Assembly (NCBI RefSeq): GCF_026340465.1
Contig: NZ_JAPEPC010000001.1
Location: forward strand, 6,649,501-6,713,500
Length of the DNA: 64,000 bases
Direction: 5' to 3'
Source: Streptomyces sp. NBC_01306
GTDB taxonomy: Bacteria > Actinomycetota > Actinomycetes > Streptomycetales > Streptomycetaceae
The first letter of the stretch is position 1; each line of letters starts with the position of its first letter. The notes under the pieces were generated by a model. That model was not told where the DNA came from and did not search any database. It saw only the letters and a program-made list of their open reading frames with translations. Below are positions 1-8,559 of this stretch, one piece after another. Both the position numbers and the translations under genes were made by a program.

Positions 1-1434
1 GTGCTGGACGGGCACGGAGTGCGGCCGGGGGACCGGGTCGCGGTACTGGCCCCCAACACCCATGTGCTGCTGGAGGCGCACTACGGAGTGCCCCTGGCCG
101 GCGCGGTCCTCGTGGCGCTCAACACCAGGCTGGCGCCCGCCGAGATCGCCTACATCCTCGACCACAGCGCCCCTGGCGTGGTGATCGTGGACGCCGCATG
201 CCGTGACCTGCTGACCGAGGCGCTGAAGCACAGCGAGATCCGGCCGGCAGTGATCAACTCAGGGCGCCCGCAGGACGAGTACGAGTCCTCGCTGGCGGCC
301 GCCACCCCGAGGGCGGTGGCGGTCACCGACGAGAGATCCCTGCTCTCGATCAACTACACCAGCGGTACGACCGGCCGGCCGAAGGGAGTGATGTACCACC
401 ACCGTGGTGCCTATCTCCAGGCGCTGGCGATGGCCTACCACGCCAAGTTGGACACATCGGCGCGATATCTGTGGACGCTGCCGATGTTCCACACGAACGG
501 CTGGTGCTTCCCGTGGGCGGTGACCGCGGCCGGGGCGGTGCACCACTGCCTGCGCAAGGTGAACCCGTCGGACATCTGGCATGCCATCCGCGAGAGCGGT
601 GTCACCCACTTCTGTGCCGCACCCACCGTGCTGGCCATGCTGGCCGAGGACCCCGCCGCGGCAGCACCGGTCTCCCACCCGGTACAGGTGTTCGTCGGGG
701 GTGCGCCGCCGTGGCCCGCACTGCTTGCCAGGATGAGCGCGCTCGGCATCGGGATCCGTCATCTCTACGGACTCACCGAGACGTTCGGGCCGGCCGTCGT
801 GTGTGACCCGCAGCCCGAGTGGCGGGATCTGCCGGCCGAACAGCGCGCACCGCTGATGGCACGACAGGGCATCGCCAACATCATCGCCGAACCGCTGCGG
901 GTGGTCGATTCCGACGGTGCCGATGTGCCGGCTGATGCCAACACCCTCGGCGAGATCGTGCTGCGCGGCAACGACGTGATGCTCGGCTACTACCGCGACG
1001 ACGAAGCGACCGCGGCCGCGGCGACCACCGATGGCTGGTTCCGCTCGGGCGACCTGGGCGTCATGCATCCGGACGGCTATGTCGAGCTGCGTGACCGGGC
1101 CAAGGACGTCATCATCTCCGGCGGCGAGAACATCACCTGCGTCGAAGTGGAGAGCGCGCTCGCGGAGCACCCAGCGGTGGTCGAGGCCGCGGTCGTCGGC
1201 ACGCCGCACCCGAAATGGGGTGAGGTTCCGATCGCGTACGTCAAGCTCCGTGCCAACGCGTCGGTCACGGAAGCAGAACTCGTCACCTTCGTGCGGGCCA
1301 GGATCGCGGGGTTCAAGGCACCACGCCAAGTGGTCTTCGGCGAGCTGCCCAAGACGTCGACGGGAAAGATCCAGAAGAACCTGTTGCGGCAGCGGTCCGC
1401 TCATGCCGCGACCGATCAAGCCCCCTGCCAGTGA
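1..1434 (+). CDS. Acyl-CoA synthetase (AMP-forming), 5' end cut by window
   Basis: An AMP-dependent ligase that would activate a carboxylic acid to its CoA thioester. The P-loop-like motif YTSGTTGRPKGV lies at about residues 118-129, the A5-type YGLTETFG at about 258, and the hinge region GWFRSGDLGV at about 346. The C-terminal catalytic lysine motif KTSTGKIQK is near residue 458. The first visible residues already belong to the ligase fold (VLDGHGVRPGDRV), so the GTG at base 1 is probably an internal valine and roughly 50 N-terminal residues lie outside the window. It stands next to a second ligase and acyl-CoA dehydrogenases, so it probably feeds a beta-oxidation-like route. The substrate cannot be read from the sequence. 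Confidence 0.9.
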   Translation: MLDGHGVRPGDRVAVLAPNTHVLLEAHYGVPLAGAVLVALNTRLAPAEIAYILDHSAPGVVIVDAACRDLLTEALKHSEIRPAVINSGRPQDEYESSLAAATPRAVAVTDERSLLSINYTSGTTGRPKGVMYHHRGAYLQALAMAYHAKLDTSARYLWTLPMFHTNGWCFPWAVTAAGAVHHCLRKVNPSDIWHAIRESGVTHFCAAPTVLAMLAEDPAAAAPVSHPVQVFVGGAPPWPALLARMSALGIGIRHLYGLTETFGPAVVCDPQPEWRDLPAEQRAPLMARQGIANIIAEPLRVVDSDGADVPADANTLGEIVLRGNDVMLGYYRDDEATAAAATTDGWFRSGDLGVMHPDGYVELRDRAKDVIISGGENITCVEVESALAEHPAVVEAAVVGTPHPKWGEVPIAYVKLRANASVTEAELVTFVRARIAGFKAPRQVVFGELPKTSTGKIQKNLLRQRSAHAATDQAPCQ

Positions 1435-1510
1435 CGTGACGGCATCCGGGATCCCGCAGCTGGGCCGCGGGCCGGAAGAACATGATCAAGAGCAGTGAAT
1501 CAGGAGAGTC

Positions 1511-2572
1511 ATGATCAAGACCAGGAAATCGCTCGCGTTCGCGGCCGCCTTGGTGGCCCTGGTCGCCGGCGGTTCGGTGGCCACGGCTGCTGCGAGTACG
1601 ACCGGCGGCCGGGGTGCCGTCGCCACCTCGGACGCGGGGCGGGGGACGCCACAGCCGCGGGTCATCCGGGCGACTCAGGATGCCAGGGTGGCGCCTCTGG
1701 ACCCGCCGTCGGCGTTCGGGCACGCGACCGTGCTGGAGGGGCCTGCCCTCGGACCCGACGGGCAGCTGTACTTCGTCGACTTCACCGCACCTGCGGGAAA
1801 GCCCAAGATCCTCCGGTACGACCTGCGGACGAAGGCCGTCAAGCCTCTCTACACCGACGCCACGAGCCGGTTCTCGTCCCTGCAGTTCAGCCCGGCCGAC
1901 GGGAAGATCTACGTCACCGACTACGACCACGGGAAGATCGACCGGCTCAACCCCGACGGCACCGGCTTCACCACTGTCTTCTCGGGTCCGGTGGACGGCC
2001 GGTCGATGGTGCCCGACGACATCGCCTTCAACAAGGCGGGGGACATGTACATCACCGACTACCAGGGCTCGCTGAAGAAGCCCGACGGCCGGGTCGTACG
2101 TCTCGACGCCGACGGCAGCAACCCGATCGTCCTGCAGGACGGCCTGTCCGATCCCAACGGCATCTCGTTCACCCCGGACTTCTCCGGCCTGTGGGTGGGC
2201 GAGTACAACCTCGGCCGGGAGAACTACTTCACTCTGGCGCCCGACGGGAAGAGCTTCACCGGAGGCGGAGTCGGGATGTCCGCCAATGTCGGCACCGCCG
2301 GCTTCGACTCCAACACCGTCGACTCCGCGGGCAACGTGTACCAGGTGGTGCTCGGCGCCGGGAAGATCCTCGTGTGGAACCGGACCGGAGACCTGATCGC
2401 CACGATCGCCATTCCGCAGAAGCCGAAGCCGGAACTCCTCGTCAGCAACCTGGTCATCAAGCCGGGCACCACCCACGGGTACATCACCGTGGGCGGCGAC
2501 AACGGCGGCTACATCTATAAGTTCCGTGCGCTCGCACCGGGGATCCCGCAGTCCAACGGCGGAGGCGCCTGA
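1511..2572 (+). CDS. Secreted SMP-30/gluconolactonase-like beta-propeller protein
   Basis: Starts at ATG after a strong ribosome site (CAGGAGAG). The N-terminus MIKTRKSLAFAAALVALVAG followed by SVATAAAS is a typical Sec signal peptide. The rest has recurring propeller blades: GPDGQLYFVDF, DGKIYVTDYDHGKIDRLN, GDMYITDYQGS, LSDPNGISFTPD and VLGAGKILVWN. These patterns resemble SMP-30/gluconolactonase and NHL propellers, which include lactonases and sugar- or ligand-binding proteins. It sits 76 bp after the CoA ligase on the same strand, possibly co-transcribed. A secreted lactonase-type role is inferred; no catalytic metal site was assigned. Confidence 0.75.
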   Translation: MIKTRKSLAFAAALVALVAGGSVATAAASTTGGRGAVATSDAGRGTPQPRVIRATQDARVAPLDPPSAFGHATVLEGPALGPDGQLYFVDFTAPAGKPKILRYDLRTKAVKPLYTDATSRFSSLQFSPADGKIYVTDYDHGKIDRLNPDGTGFTTVFSGPVDGRSMVPDDIAFNKAGDMYITDYQGSLKKPDGRVVRLDADGSNPIVLQDGLSDPNGISFTPDFSGLWVGEYNLGRENYFTLAPDGKSFTGGGVGMSANVGTAGFDSNTVDSAGNVYQVVLGAGKILVWNRTGDLIATIAIPQKPKPELLVSNLVIKPGTTHGYITVGGDNGGYIYKFRALAPGIPQSNGGGA

Positions 2573-2655
2573 GAGCTCCGCACACCATGCCTGCGCGGCC
2601 GGCGACGGTGAACACGTAGCCGGCCGACGCCGGATGGACGCTTCCGCATGAGCCG

Positions 2656-2720
2656 ACGGCGGCATCGCTTCCCGGGCCGGACACTGTTGCAGTGTCCGGC
2701 CCGGGAAGCGATGCCGCCGT
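2656..2720. terminator. Perfect 31-bp inverted repeat, bidirectional terminator
   Basis: Arms 2656-2686 and 2690-2720 are perfectly complementary over 31 bp with a 3-nt loop (TTG). It lies between two convergent genes ending at 2572 and 2754, the expected place for a shared terminator. No U-tract follows, which is usual for Streptomyces terminators. The stem is unusually long and perfect. Confidence 0.85.
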
Positions 2721-2753
2721 TCGACGATGTACGGGTACGGGCGGGGCGACGCG

Positions 2754-4292
2754 TTATCCCTCAGCGCCGTGGCCCGCGGTTTCGGCCAGCGCTTCCGCGC
2801 GCACACGCCGGCGATCGGGCTTGCTGTTCGGGGTGAGTGGGATCGCGTCGAGCAGGCGCAGGTTCTTGGGGATCTTGTATCCGGCCAAATCCGCCCGGCA
2901 GAAGCTGCGCAGCTCCTCCAGATCAACCGTCTTGTCCTGGACGGCCACGATGCCGGCTTCGACGCGCTCCCCCCAGTGCCCGTCGGGCAGGCCGTACACC
3001 ACGGCGTCGGCCACCAGCGGGTGACGGAGAATCACTTCCTCCACCTCCCGTGGGTAGACGTTCTCACCACCGCTGATGATCACCTCCTTCGTACGCCCGG
3101 CGATGAACACCCAGCCGTCCTCCGTCCGTGAGGCACGGTCACCGATGTGCACGCCATCGGCCCGGAACGTCTCCTCGGTCTCCTCCGGCATTCCGTAGTA
3201 CCCGTGGGCCTGCCAGGGGCAGGCGACCACGAGGTCGCCGACGACACCTGCGGGGACCTCGCGGCCGTCCCCGTCGAGGATCCGGACGACCGCGCCGGGG
3301 AGCGGCCTGCCCACACCGGTGAACCGGCCGGCCAGCAGGTCTTCGTGGTCGAATCCCATGACCGAGCCGAATTCGGTGGCGCCGAATCCGGCACGAATCC
3401 TGGCGTTGGGGAAGTCACGCAGCAGACCGCGTACGAAGTCGTCCGTGGACGGGGCCGACCCGAAACGGATCGCCGTGACGTTCTCGCGGCGGGTGGTGGC
3501 GAAGTCGGGGTGTCCGCGCAGCGCGGCGAACATCGTCGGCGCACCCATCAGACGGCTGGCGCCACGGTCGATGGCAGCGAGCGCGGAACCGGCGTCGAAC
3601 CGCCGCTGGATCCAGACCTCCCCACCCGCGAGCAGGGGGGCCAACAGGTTCGTGCCCAGCGTGATGTGGAAGAACGGGGAGAAGAACAGCTCGATATCGG
3701 TGACCGTTCGCGGGTTCCCGTGTGCGCAGGTGTTGAGCCAGAGCCACAGGCTGCGATGGGTGTGGAACACGCCCTTCGGCGTTCCGGTCGTGCCGCCGGT
3801 CGCGAAGATGACGGCCGGGGCGTCCTCGGCCGGGGGTGCGAGAGGCTCGCCGTGGGCCGCCAGCGGGGCGGTCCGGTCCGCGATGGGCATCCGGTCGGCG
3901 GCGGCCGGCAGCTCGATGACCCGGCAGCCCGTCTCATGAGCCAGGGACGTATGGGCGGGGTCCGCGATCACGGCACTCGGGCGGAGTGTGGCGAGGTAGG
4001 AGCGTGCTTCCGGCCCGGTCAGGCGGTCGTTGAGCGGTGCGGCCACCAGGCCGGCGGCCATGGCGCCGAGGATGACCACCGTGTGCGGTATCGACGGCTC
4101 CATGGCCGTCACGACCCGGTCGCCGGGGTGCAGGCCGGCGCGCCGCAGCCCCAGGGCAACGGCATCCATCGCCCCGACCAGCTCGGTAAATGTCAGTTCG
4201 CCGGAGTCGTCACGCAGCGCTCGTCCATGGGCCCCGTGCGGCCCGGCGCCGATCGTGCGCAGCCAGTTCGGCAGTGTCAGTACATCAGCCAC
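2754..4292 (-). CDS. Acyl-CoA synthetase (AMP-forming), complete
   Basis: A full-length (512 aa) ANL-superfamily ligase. Core motifs are FATGGTTGTPKGV near residue 165, FGATEFGS near 304, and VHIGDRASRTEDGW near 385. The lysine region at the C-terminus reads LTPNSKPDRRRVR; GGENVYPREVEEV is the A8 hinge segment. The GTG start follows GGGAG at suitable distance. It is divergent from the dehydrogenase operon at 4710, across a 417-bp gap that holds a palindromic operator candidate, so both directions may share control. The A3 motif has ATGGTTG where many ligases have S/T-SGTTG. It is probably functional with unknown substrate. Confidence 0.9.
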   Translation of the reverse strand: MADVLTLPNWLRTIGAGPHGAHGRALRDDSGELTFTELVGAMDAVALGLRRAGLHPGDRVVTAMEPSIPHTVVILGAMAAGLVAAPLNDRLTGPEARSYLATLRPSAVIADPAHTSLAHETGCRVIELPAAADRMPIADRTAPLAAHGEPLAPPAEDAPAVIFATGGTTGTPKGVFHTHRSLWLWLNTCAHGNPRTVTDIELFFSPFFHITLGTNLLAPLLAGGEVWIQRRFDAGSALAAIDRGASRLMGAPTMFAALRGHPDFATTRRENVTAIRFGSAPSTDDFVRGLLRDFPNARIRAGFGATEFGSVMGFDHEDLLAGRFTGVGRPLPGAVVRILDGDGREVPAGVVGDLVVACPWQAHGYYGMPEETEETFRADGVHIGDRASRTEDGWVFIAGRTKEVIISGGENVYPREVEEVILRHPLVADAVVYGLPDGHWGERVEAGIVAVQDKTVDLEELRSFCRADLAGYKIPKNLRLLDAIPLTPNSKPDRRRVRAEALAETAGHGAEG

Positions 4293-4567
4293 GGAGTTGC
4301 TCCCTTGGTCGTCAGCCGGCGCAGTCAGCGCGAGAGTTTCCGCCAGGCTATCGGCTAAAACGGCAATTGAGTGCCATCTTCTTACATTGATTGGTCAGTT
4401 CGCGCTCGGCTCCGGACTCCCGGCGTGCGCGTGTCGGGACCGCCTCCGGGCCCCTGGTGGGTCGATCGATCCCTCGCCGTAAGTCCTGCGTGCTGACGTG
4501 GCACTGCCGATCACCGGGCCGAGCGGGCCGAAGCTGCGACGCCCCGCCTTCGGTCGTGCGAGAGGCC

Positions 4568-4597
4568 TTGCCGCTGGCCCAATAAAGTGTACTCTTT
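4568..4597 (+). promoter_or_regulatory. Candidate promoter with overlapping palindromic operator
   Basis: TTGCCG (4568-4573) and TACTCT (4590-4595) are separated by 16 nt. The -10 is covered by AAAGTGTACTCTTT (4584-4597), a 14-bp palindrome centred on GTAC with six of seven pairs matching. The arrangement suits repression of the acyl-CoA dehydrogenase operon by a TetR-like regulator, but no regulator gene is in the window nearby. The rest of the 4293-4709 gap shows no gene; GGCAattgagTGCC near 4362 is a weaker second repeat. Confidence 0.4.
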
Positions 4598-4709
4598 TCT
4601 CTAGAGCGCCTTGCTCCTCGGATGGGAGCGACCGACGTGGCACCACGGGATGCGCTCGCTCCTCAAGGTGCAGCGCGGGAGGCGCACGACCGAACACGGG
4701 GAGGGACTG

Positions 4710-5852
4710 ATGGAATTCGCTTTGAGTGAGGCCGACACGGCGTTTCGGAGCGACCTCGTCGGCTTTCTTGACCAAGAACTGGCCGACGGATGGAACCGCT
4801 CCGAGCACGGTCTCGGCAGCGCGGTGTACACCGACTTCTCAAGAGGCTTCGTGCACACCCTGGCGGCCAAGGGGTGGCTCACCCCGCACTGGCCGCCGGA
4901 GTACGGCGGCGGTGGCCAGGGGGCGTGGCAGCACTTCGTGCTCGGCGAGGAGATGTGGAAGCGGGGGGAGCCCCGCGGCCCGCAGTACATGAATGTGAAC
5001 TGGGTCGGCCCCTCGATCATCAAGTACGGCACGGAGGAACAGAAGAAGGAGCTCCTGCCGCCGATCACCCGGGGCGAAGTCTTCTGGTGCCAGGGCTTCT
5101 CCGAGCCGGAGGCGGGTACCGACCTGGCGTCCCTGCGGACCCGCGCGGACCGCGACGGTGAGGACTACGTCCTCAACGGCCAGAAGATCTGGACGTCGTA
5201 TGCGAACGCGGCCGACTACTGCTTCCTCCTGGCGCGCACCGGTTCCGTGTCGGACGGCCGGAACGGGATCTCCGTCTTCCTGCTGCCGCTGAAGACGCCG
5301 GGCGTCGAAGTCAGGCGCATCGACGGGTTCGTCGGGGACCACTCGTTCAACGAACTGTTCCTCACGGACGTCAGGATTCCCAGGAACTGCCTGCTCGGCG
5401 AGGAGAACAAGGGCTGGGACATCGTCCGCCGGACACTCGCCTACGAGCGCGTCGGCGCCCCGCGTTACGCGCGTGCGGCTCTTGTTCTCGACGGGCTCGC
5501 CGACTGGTGCCGAACGGCCGGCCTGCTCACGGATCCCGGCGTACAGGAGCAGTTCGGCGATGCGCGAGCGCTCTGTGAGGCTGCTCGTGTCCTTGTCTAC
5601 CGAGTCATCGACGAGCGGGCCAAGGCGAAGGAACCCTCGCCGCTGGCCTACCAGGCCCGCGCGGCGATGGTCCAGGCCGAGCGTGCGGTCGGCGACCTCG
5701 CGCTCGATGTCATGGGAAGCGAAGCCCTGGTCGAGAAGTCGCCCGGCGATGCGCAGTTCCGCAACTCGCTCGGCGCCGGCATCGCCGCAGGGAGCTACGA
5801 AGTCCAGCTCAACCTGATCAGCCGCCTGATCCTGAAGCTGCCGAAGGAATAG
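4710..5852 (+). CDS. Acyl-CoA dehydrogenase, large subunit type
   Basis: A FAD enzyme for alpha,beta-desaturation of an acyl-CoA. ATG 4710 was chosen because it follows GGGGAGGGA and gives the usual N-terminus MEFALSEADTAFRSDL; this gives 380 aa, the normal length. Family motifs visible are CQGFSEPEAGTDLASLRTRA (FAD/substrate region), GQKIWTSYANAADY and FLTDVRIPRNCLLGEENKGW. LAYERVGAPR carries the glutamate at the position used as catalytic base by IVD/FadE29-type enzymes. The adjacent smaller homologue lacks that glutamate, suggesting a heteromeric pair. It is the first gene of a five-gene unit with junctions of 0-2 nt. Confidence 0.92.
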   Translation: MEFALSEADTAFRSDLVGFLDQELADGWNRSEHGLGSAVYTDFSRGFVHTLAAKGWLTPHWPPEYGGGGQGAWQHFVLGEEMWKRGEPRGPQYMNVNWVGPSIIKYGTEEQKKELLPPITRGEVFWCQGFSEPEAGTDLASLRTRADRDGEDYVLNGQKIWTSYANAADYCFLLARTGSVSDGRNGISVFLLPLKTPGVEVRRIDGFVGDHSFNELFLTDVRIPRNCLLGEENKGWDIVRRTLAYERVGAPRYARAALVLDGLADWCRTAGLLTDPGVQEQFGDARALCEAARVLVYRVIDERAKAKEPSPLAYQARAAMVQAERAVGDLALDVMGSEALVEKSPGDAQFRNSLGAGIAAGSYEVQLNLISRLILKLPKE

Positions 5853-5854
5853 AC

Positions 5855-6784
5855 GTGGATTTCGAACGATCGGATACGCAACACGCGCTGCTGGACGCAC
5901 TGGGCACCCTGCTGAGCCGGCACGCCGGCACCCAGCGTTGCCGAGAGCTCGCCGAGCGCGGGGCATACGACCACGAGCTCGAATCCGAGCTGCGCGCGGC
6001 CGGCTTCCTCGACGTGTTCGGCGAGGACGGCGCGGGGCCGCTGGAAGCCACCCTCGCGGTCGAACAGATCAGTGCCGAACTCGGCGCGATCACTCCGGTA
6101 CCGCATCTGCTCGTGCTGCCCGCGCTCGGGCTGCCGGTACCCGAGGGCCCGGTCGTCCTGGCCGGCGGCGACGGGTCGGGCCCGGTGCGGTACGGCAGCG
6201 AGGCCAGGCAGATCCTCACCGCCGGGGCTGATCGGTGCGCTGCGGCGGAGCTGAGTCCTGACGACGCGGAGCCGGTTCCGTCGGCGTACGGCTATCCGCT
6301 GGCCCGGGTGGTTCCGCGCCGCGCCGAGGACCTCGCTCCCGGGACGTCACAGACGATGATGAACTGGTGGCGTGTCGGGGTCTGTGCCGAGGCTCTCGGG
6401 ATGATGCAGAGGGCGTTCGACCTCACCGTCCAGTACGCGAAGGACCGCACCGTGTTCGGGCGCGCCCTCGGTTCGTTCCAGGCGTTGCAGCACCGTCTCG
6501 CCGAGGTGAGCGTGCTGGTCGAAGGGGCGCGCTGGCTCACCTACGAGGCGGCGTTCCGTGGCGCCACCACGGAGTCGTCGGCTGTCGCCGCCGCGCACAC
6601 GATGGCCGCACTGAACCGGCTGACGCGGGAAACACACCAGATCACGGGTGCTGTCGGGCTGACCAGGGAACACGACCTCCACCTCTGGACGCTTCGCCTG
6701 CAAGCGCTCAGAGCGGAGCTCGGTGGACTGCGCGCGCACCGGCGTGCCGTGGTGACATCTCGCTGGGAAGTCGCGGCGGCATGA
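5855..6784 (+). CDS. Acyl-CoA dehydrogenase, small subunit type
   Basis: At 309 aa this is about 70 residues shorter than a standard acyl-CoA dehydrogenase, with a reduced middle beta-domain. The C-terminal helical domain is clear: VQYAKDRTVFGRALGSFQAL contains the FAD-contacting R/Q pattern, and TGAVGLTREHDLHLW is the family C-terminal segment. The segment expected to carry the catalytic glutamate reads WWRVGVCAEALGMMQ and has no YER/NER motif. Known heteromeric enzymes of this kind (for example FadE28-FadE29 of mycobacteria) pair such a subunit with a full-length one. It starts 2 nt after the large subunit, which supports pairing. Confidence 0.85.
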   Translation: MDFERSDTQHALLDALGTLLSRHAGTQRCRELAERGAYDHELESELRAAGFLDVFGEDGAGPLEATLAVEQISAELGAITPVPHLLVLPALGLPVPEGPVVLAGGDGSGPVRYGSEARQILTAGADRCAAAELSPDDAEPVPSAYGYPLARVVPRRAEDLAPGTSQTMMNWWRVGVCAEALGMMQRAFDLTVQYAKDRTVFGRALGSFQALQHRLAEVSVLVEGARWLTYEAAFRGATTESSAVAAAHTMAALNRLTRETHQITGAVGLTREHDLHLWTLRLQALRAELGGLRAHRRAVVTSRWEVAAA

Positions 6785-7728
6785 GCGAACCTGTCACGTT
6801 CACCCCGGATCAGGAAGCGCTCGCCGGGTCCGTCCGGAGCTACTGCGCGGCCCGGTGCCCCGAAGAAGTCCAGCGTGCGGGTTCGGATTCGTTTCCCTGG
6901 CCGTTCTGGTACGGGCTGGCCGAACTCGGCGTGCTGTCGTTGGCGGTGCCCGGTGAGGAGGGCGGGGCGGGTGAGATCTCCGCCGTCGCCATGGAGCTGG
7001 GACGTGCCTTCGCGCCAGGGCCGTTGGCGGCCACCGTCTTCGCGGCACATACGCTGCCGTCCGCGCACTCGCTCCCCGTGGTCTCCGGCGACAGCCTGGT
7101 GTCCTGGGGATGCCCCCCGCTGATGCCCTGGTCGCCGGTCGCCGACGTCTTCATCGAGACGGACGGCGAGCGGGCCTGGCTCGCGCGTCCTGCCGGTGAG
7201 GTGAACCCGCTGGAGACCCTCGGCAACGAGCCATGGGGACGTGTTCCGCTGGAGCGCGTTCTCCCCCTGGAAGGCGTTCGGGAGGGAACGGACCTCTCGA
7301 ACATGGCGCTCGCCGGGTATCTGTGGGGCGCGGGGAAGCGCGTGCTGGACGCCGCGGTCGAGCACGCACGTACGCGAGTCCAGTTCGGCCGCGCCATCGG
7401 CACCTTTCAAGCCGTCGCACATCCCATCGCGAACGCCGGCCTCGGACTTGAGGCCGCGGAGAAGCTGATCAAGGTCGCCGCGCGGGCCGTCGACCACGGT
7501 CACCCCCAGGCGTCCGGCCTCGCGTCCGCCGCGCGGCTGTCCGCATCGAGAGCCGCCATGGACGCGGCTTTCGTCTCCCACCAGACGCACGGTGCCATGG
7601 GCTACTCCGTGGAAGGGCCGGTCGGCCACATCGCGCAGCGCATCCGGCAGCTCTCCATGTTGCCGTCACATGCGAACGAAACAGGCGAACAGGTATTGGC
7701 GATGTATTCGGAGAGTGGTCGGGAATGA
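6781..7728 (+). CDS. Acyl-CoA dehydrogenase, small subunit type (second)
   Basis: ATG 6781 overlaps the previous stop by 4 nt (ATGA), so 315 aa is the likely product although the frame stays open upstream. It has the acyl-CoA dehydrogenase C-terminal helices, including ARTRVQFGRAIGTFQAVAHP and THGAMGYSVEGPVGHIAQRI. The catalytic-base position lies in NMALAGYLWGAGKRVLD, with no glutamate equivalent. The N-terminal helical domain is intact but the middle domain is short. Its full-length partner is most likely the gene at 8560, with the hydratase gene between them. Confidence 0.85.
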   Translation: MSEPVTFTPDQEALAGSVRSYCAARCPEEVQRAGSDSFPWPFWYGLAELGVLSLAVPGEEGGAGEISAVAMELGRAFAPGPLAATVFAAHTLPSAHSLPVVSGDSLVSWGCPPLMPWSPVADVFIETDGERAWLARPAGEVNPLETLGNEPWGRVPLERVLPLEGVREGTDLSNMALAGYLWGAGKRVLDAAVEHARTRVQFGRAIGTFQAVAHPIANAGLGLEAAEKLIKVAARAVDHGHPQASGLASAARLSASRAAMDAAFVSHQTHGAMGYSVEGPVGHIAQRIRQLSMLPSHANETGEQVLAMYSESGRE

Positions 7729-8558
7729 CGCAGGACCAGGATCATCCGGCGGACGTCGAAGAGCCGGAGGTGCTCTTCGAGAAGCGTGAACACGTCGCGT
7801 ACATCACGCTCAATCGACCGCACAAGGGAAACTCCCTGACCGGCACGATGATGCCGCAGATGAAGGCCGTATGGAGTGAGGTCAGGGACGACCCGTGGAT
7901 CCGGGCGGCCATCGTCACCGGCGCAGGTGACCGGCACCTGTGCACCGGCGCGGACGTGAACGTCGTCGCCGGCCGGGGCGGCATGAGCACCGGCACGGGG
8001 CCGCTGACCGACGAGGTCTTCTGGTCGCCGCGGCAGAACCGGGTGTGGAAGCCGGTCATCTGCGCGGTCAACGGCCTGGCGGCCGGAGCCGGGCTGCACT
8101 TCGTGGTCGACGCCGACATCGTGGTCGCATCGGAGCAGGCGAGTTTCATGGACACCCATGTCAATGTCGGCCTGGTGGGGGCGATGGAGAACATCGGTCT
8201 CGCCAAGCGGCTGCCGCTGGGCTCCGCGCTGCGGATGACCTTGATGGGCAAGGGCTACCGGATGCCGGCCGAGCGCGCGTACCAGCTGGGGCTGGTGGAC
8301 GAACTGGTCGCCCACGGACAACTCATGGACACAGCCGAAGAGATGGCGCAGTGCATCGCCAAGAACTCGCCGGCCGCGGTGTCGCTCTCGCAGCAGGCGA
8401 TCTGGGGGTCGCTGGAAATGGGATACACCCAGGCGTGCGAGTACGGATGGTCGCTCCTGCGGATGCACTGGGCACACCCCGACTCGAAGGAAGGCCCCCG
8501 GGCGTTCAGCGAGGGGCGCGAACCGAAGTGGACCACCGCGGCCGGCAAGGACGACTGA
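7725..8558 (+). CDS. Enoyl-CoA hydratase/isomerase family protein
   Basis: A 277-aa crotonase-fold protein. The oxyanion-hole segments are GAGDRHLCTGADVNVV and ICAVNGLAAGAGLHFVVDAD. The following helix contains VNVGLVGAMENIGLAKRLPL, with a glutamate at one of the two usual acid/base positions. KGYRMPAERAYQLGLVDELV is the family trimer-contact region. It overlaps the preceding stop codon (ATGA) and ends 1 nt before the next dehydrogenase, so it is translationally coupled within the operon. It probably hydrates the enoyl-CoA made by the neighbouring dehydrogenases. Confidence 0.9.
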   Translation: MTQDQDHPADVEEPEVLFEKREHVAYITLNRPHKGNSLTGTMMPQMKAVWSEVRDDPWIRAAIVTGAGDRHLCTGADVNVVAGRGGMSTGTGPLTDEVFWSPRQNRVWKPVICAVNGLAAGAGLHFVVDADIVVASEQASFMDTHVNVGLVGAMENIGLAKRLPLGSALRMTLMGKGYRMPAERAYQLGLVDELVAHGQLMDTAEEMAQCIAKNSPAAVSLSQQAIWGSLEMGYTQACEYGWSLLRMHWAHPDSKEGPRAFSEGREPKWTTAAGKDD

Positions 8559-8559
8559 C

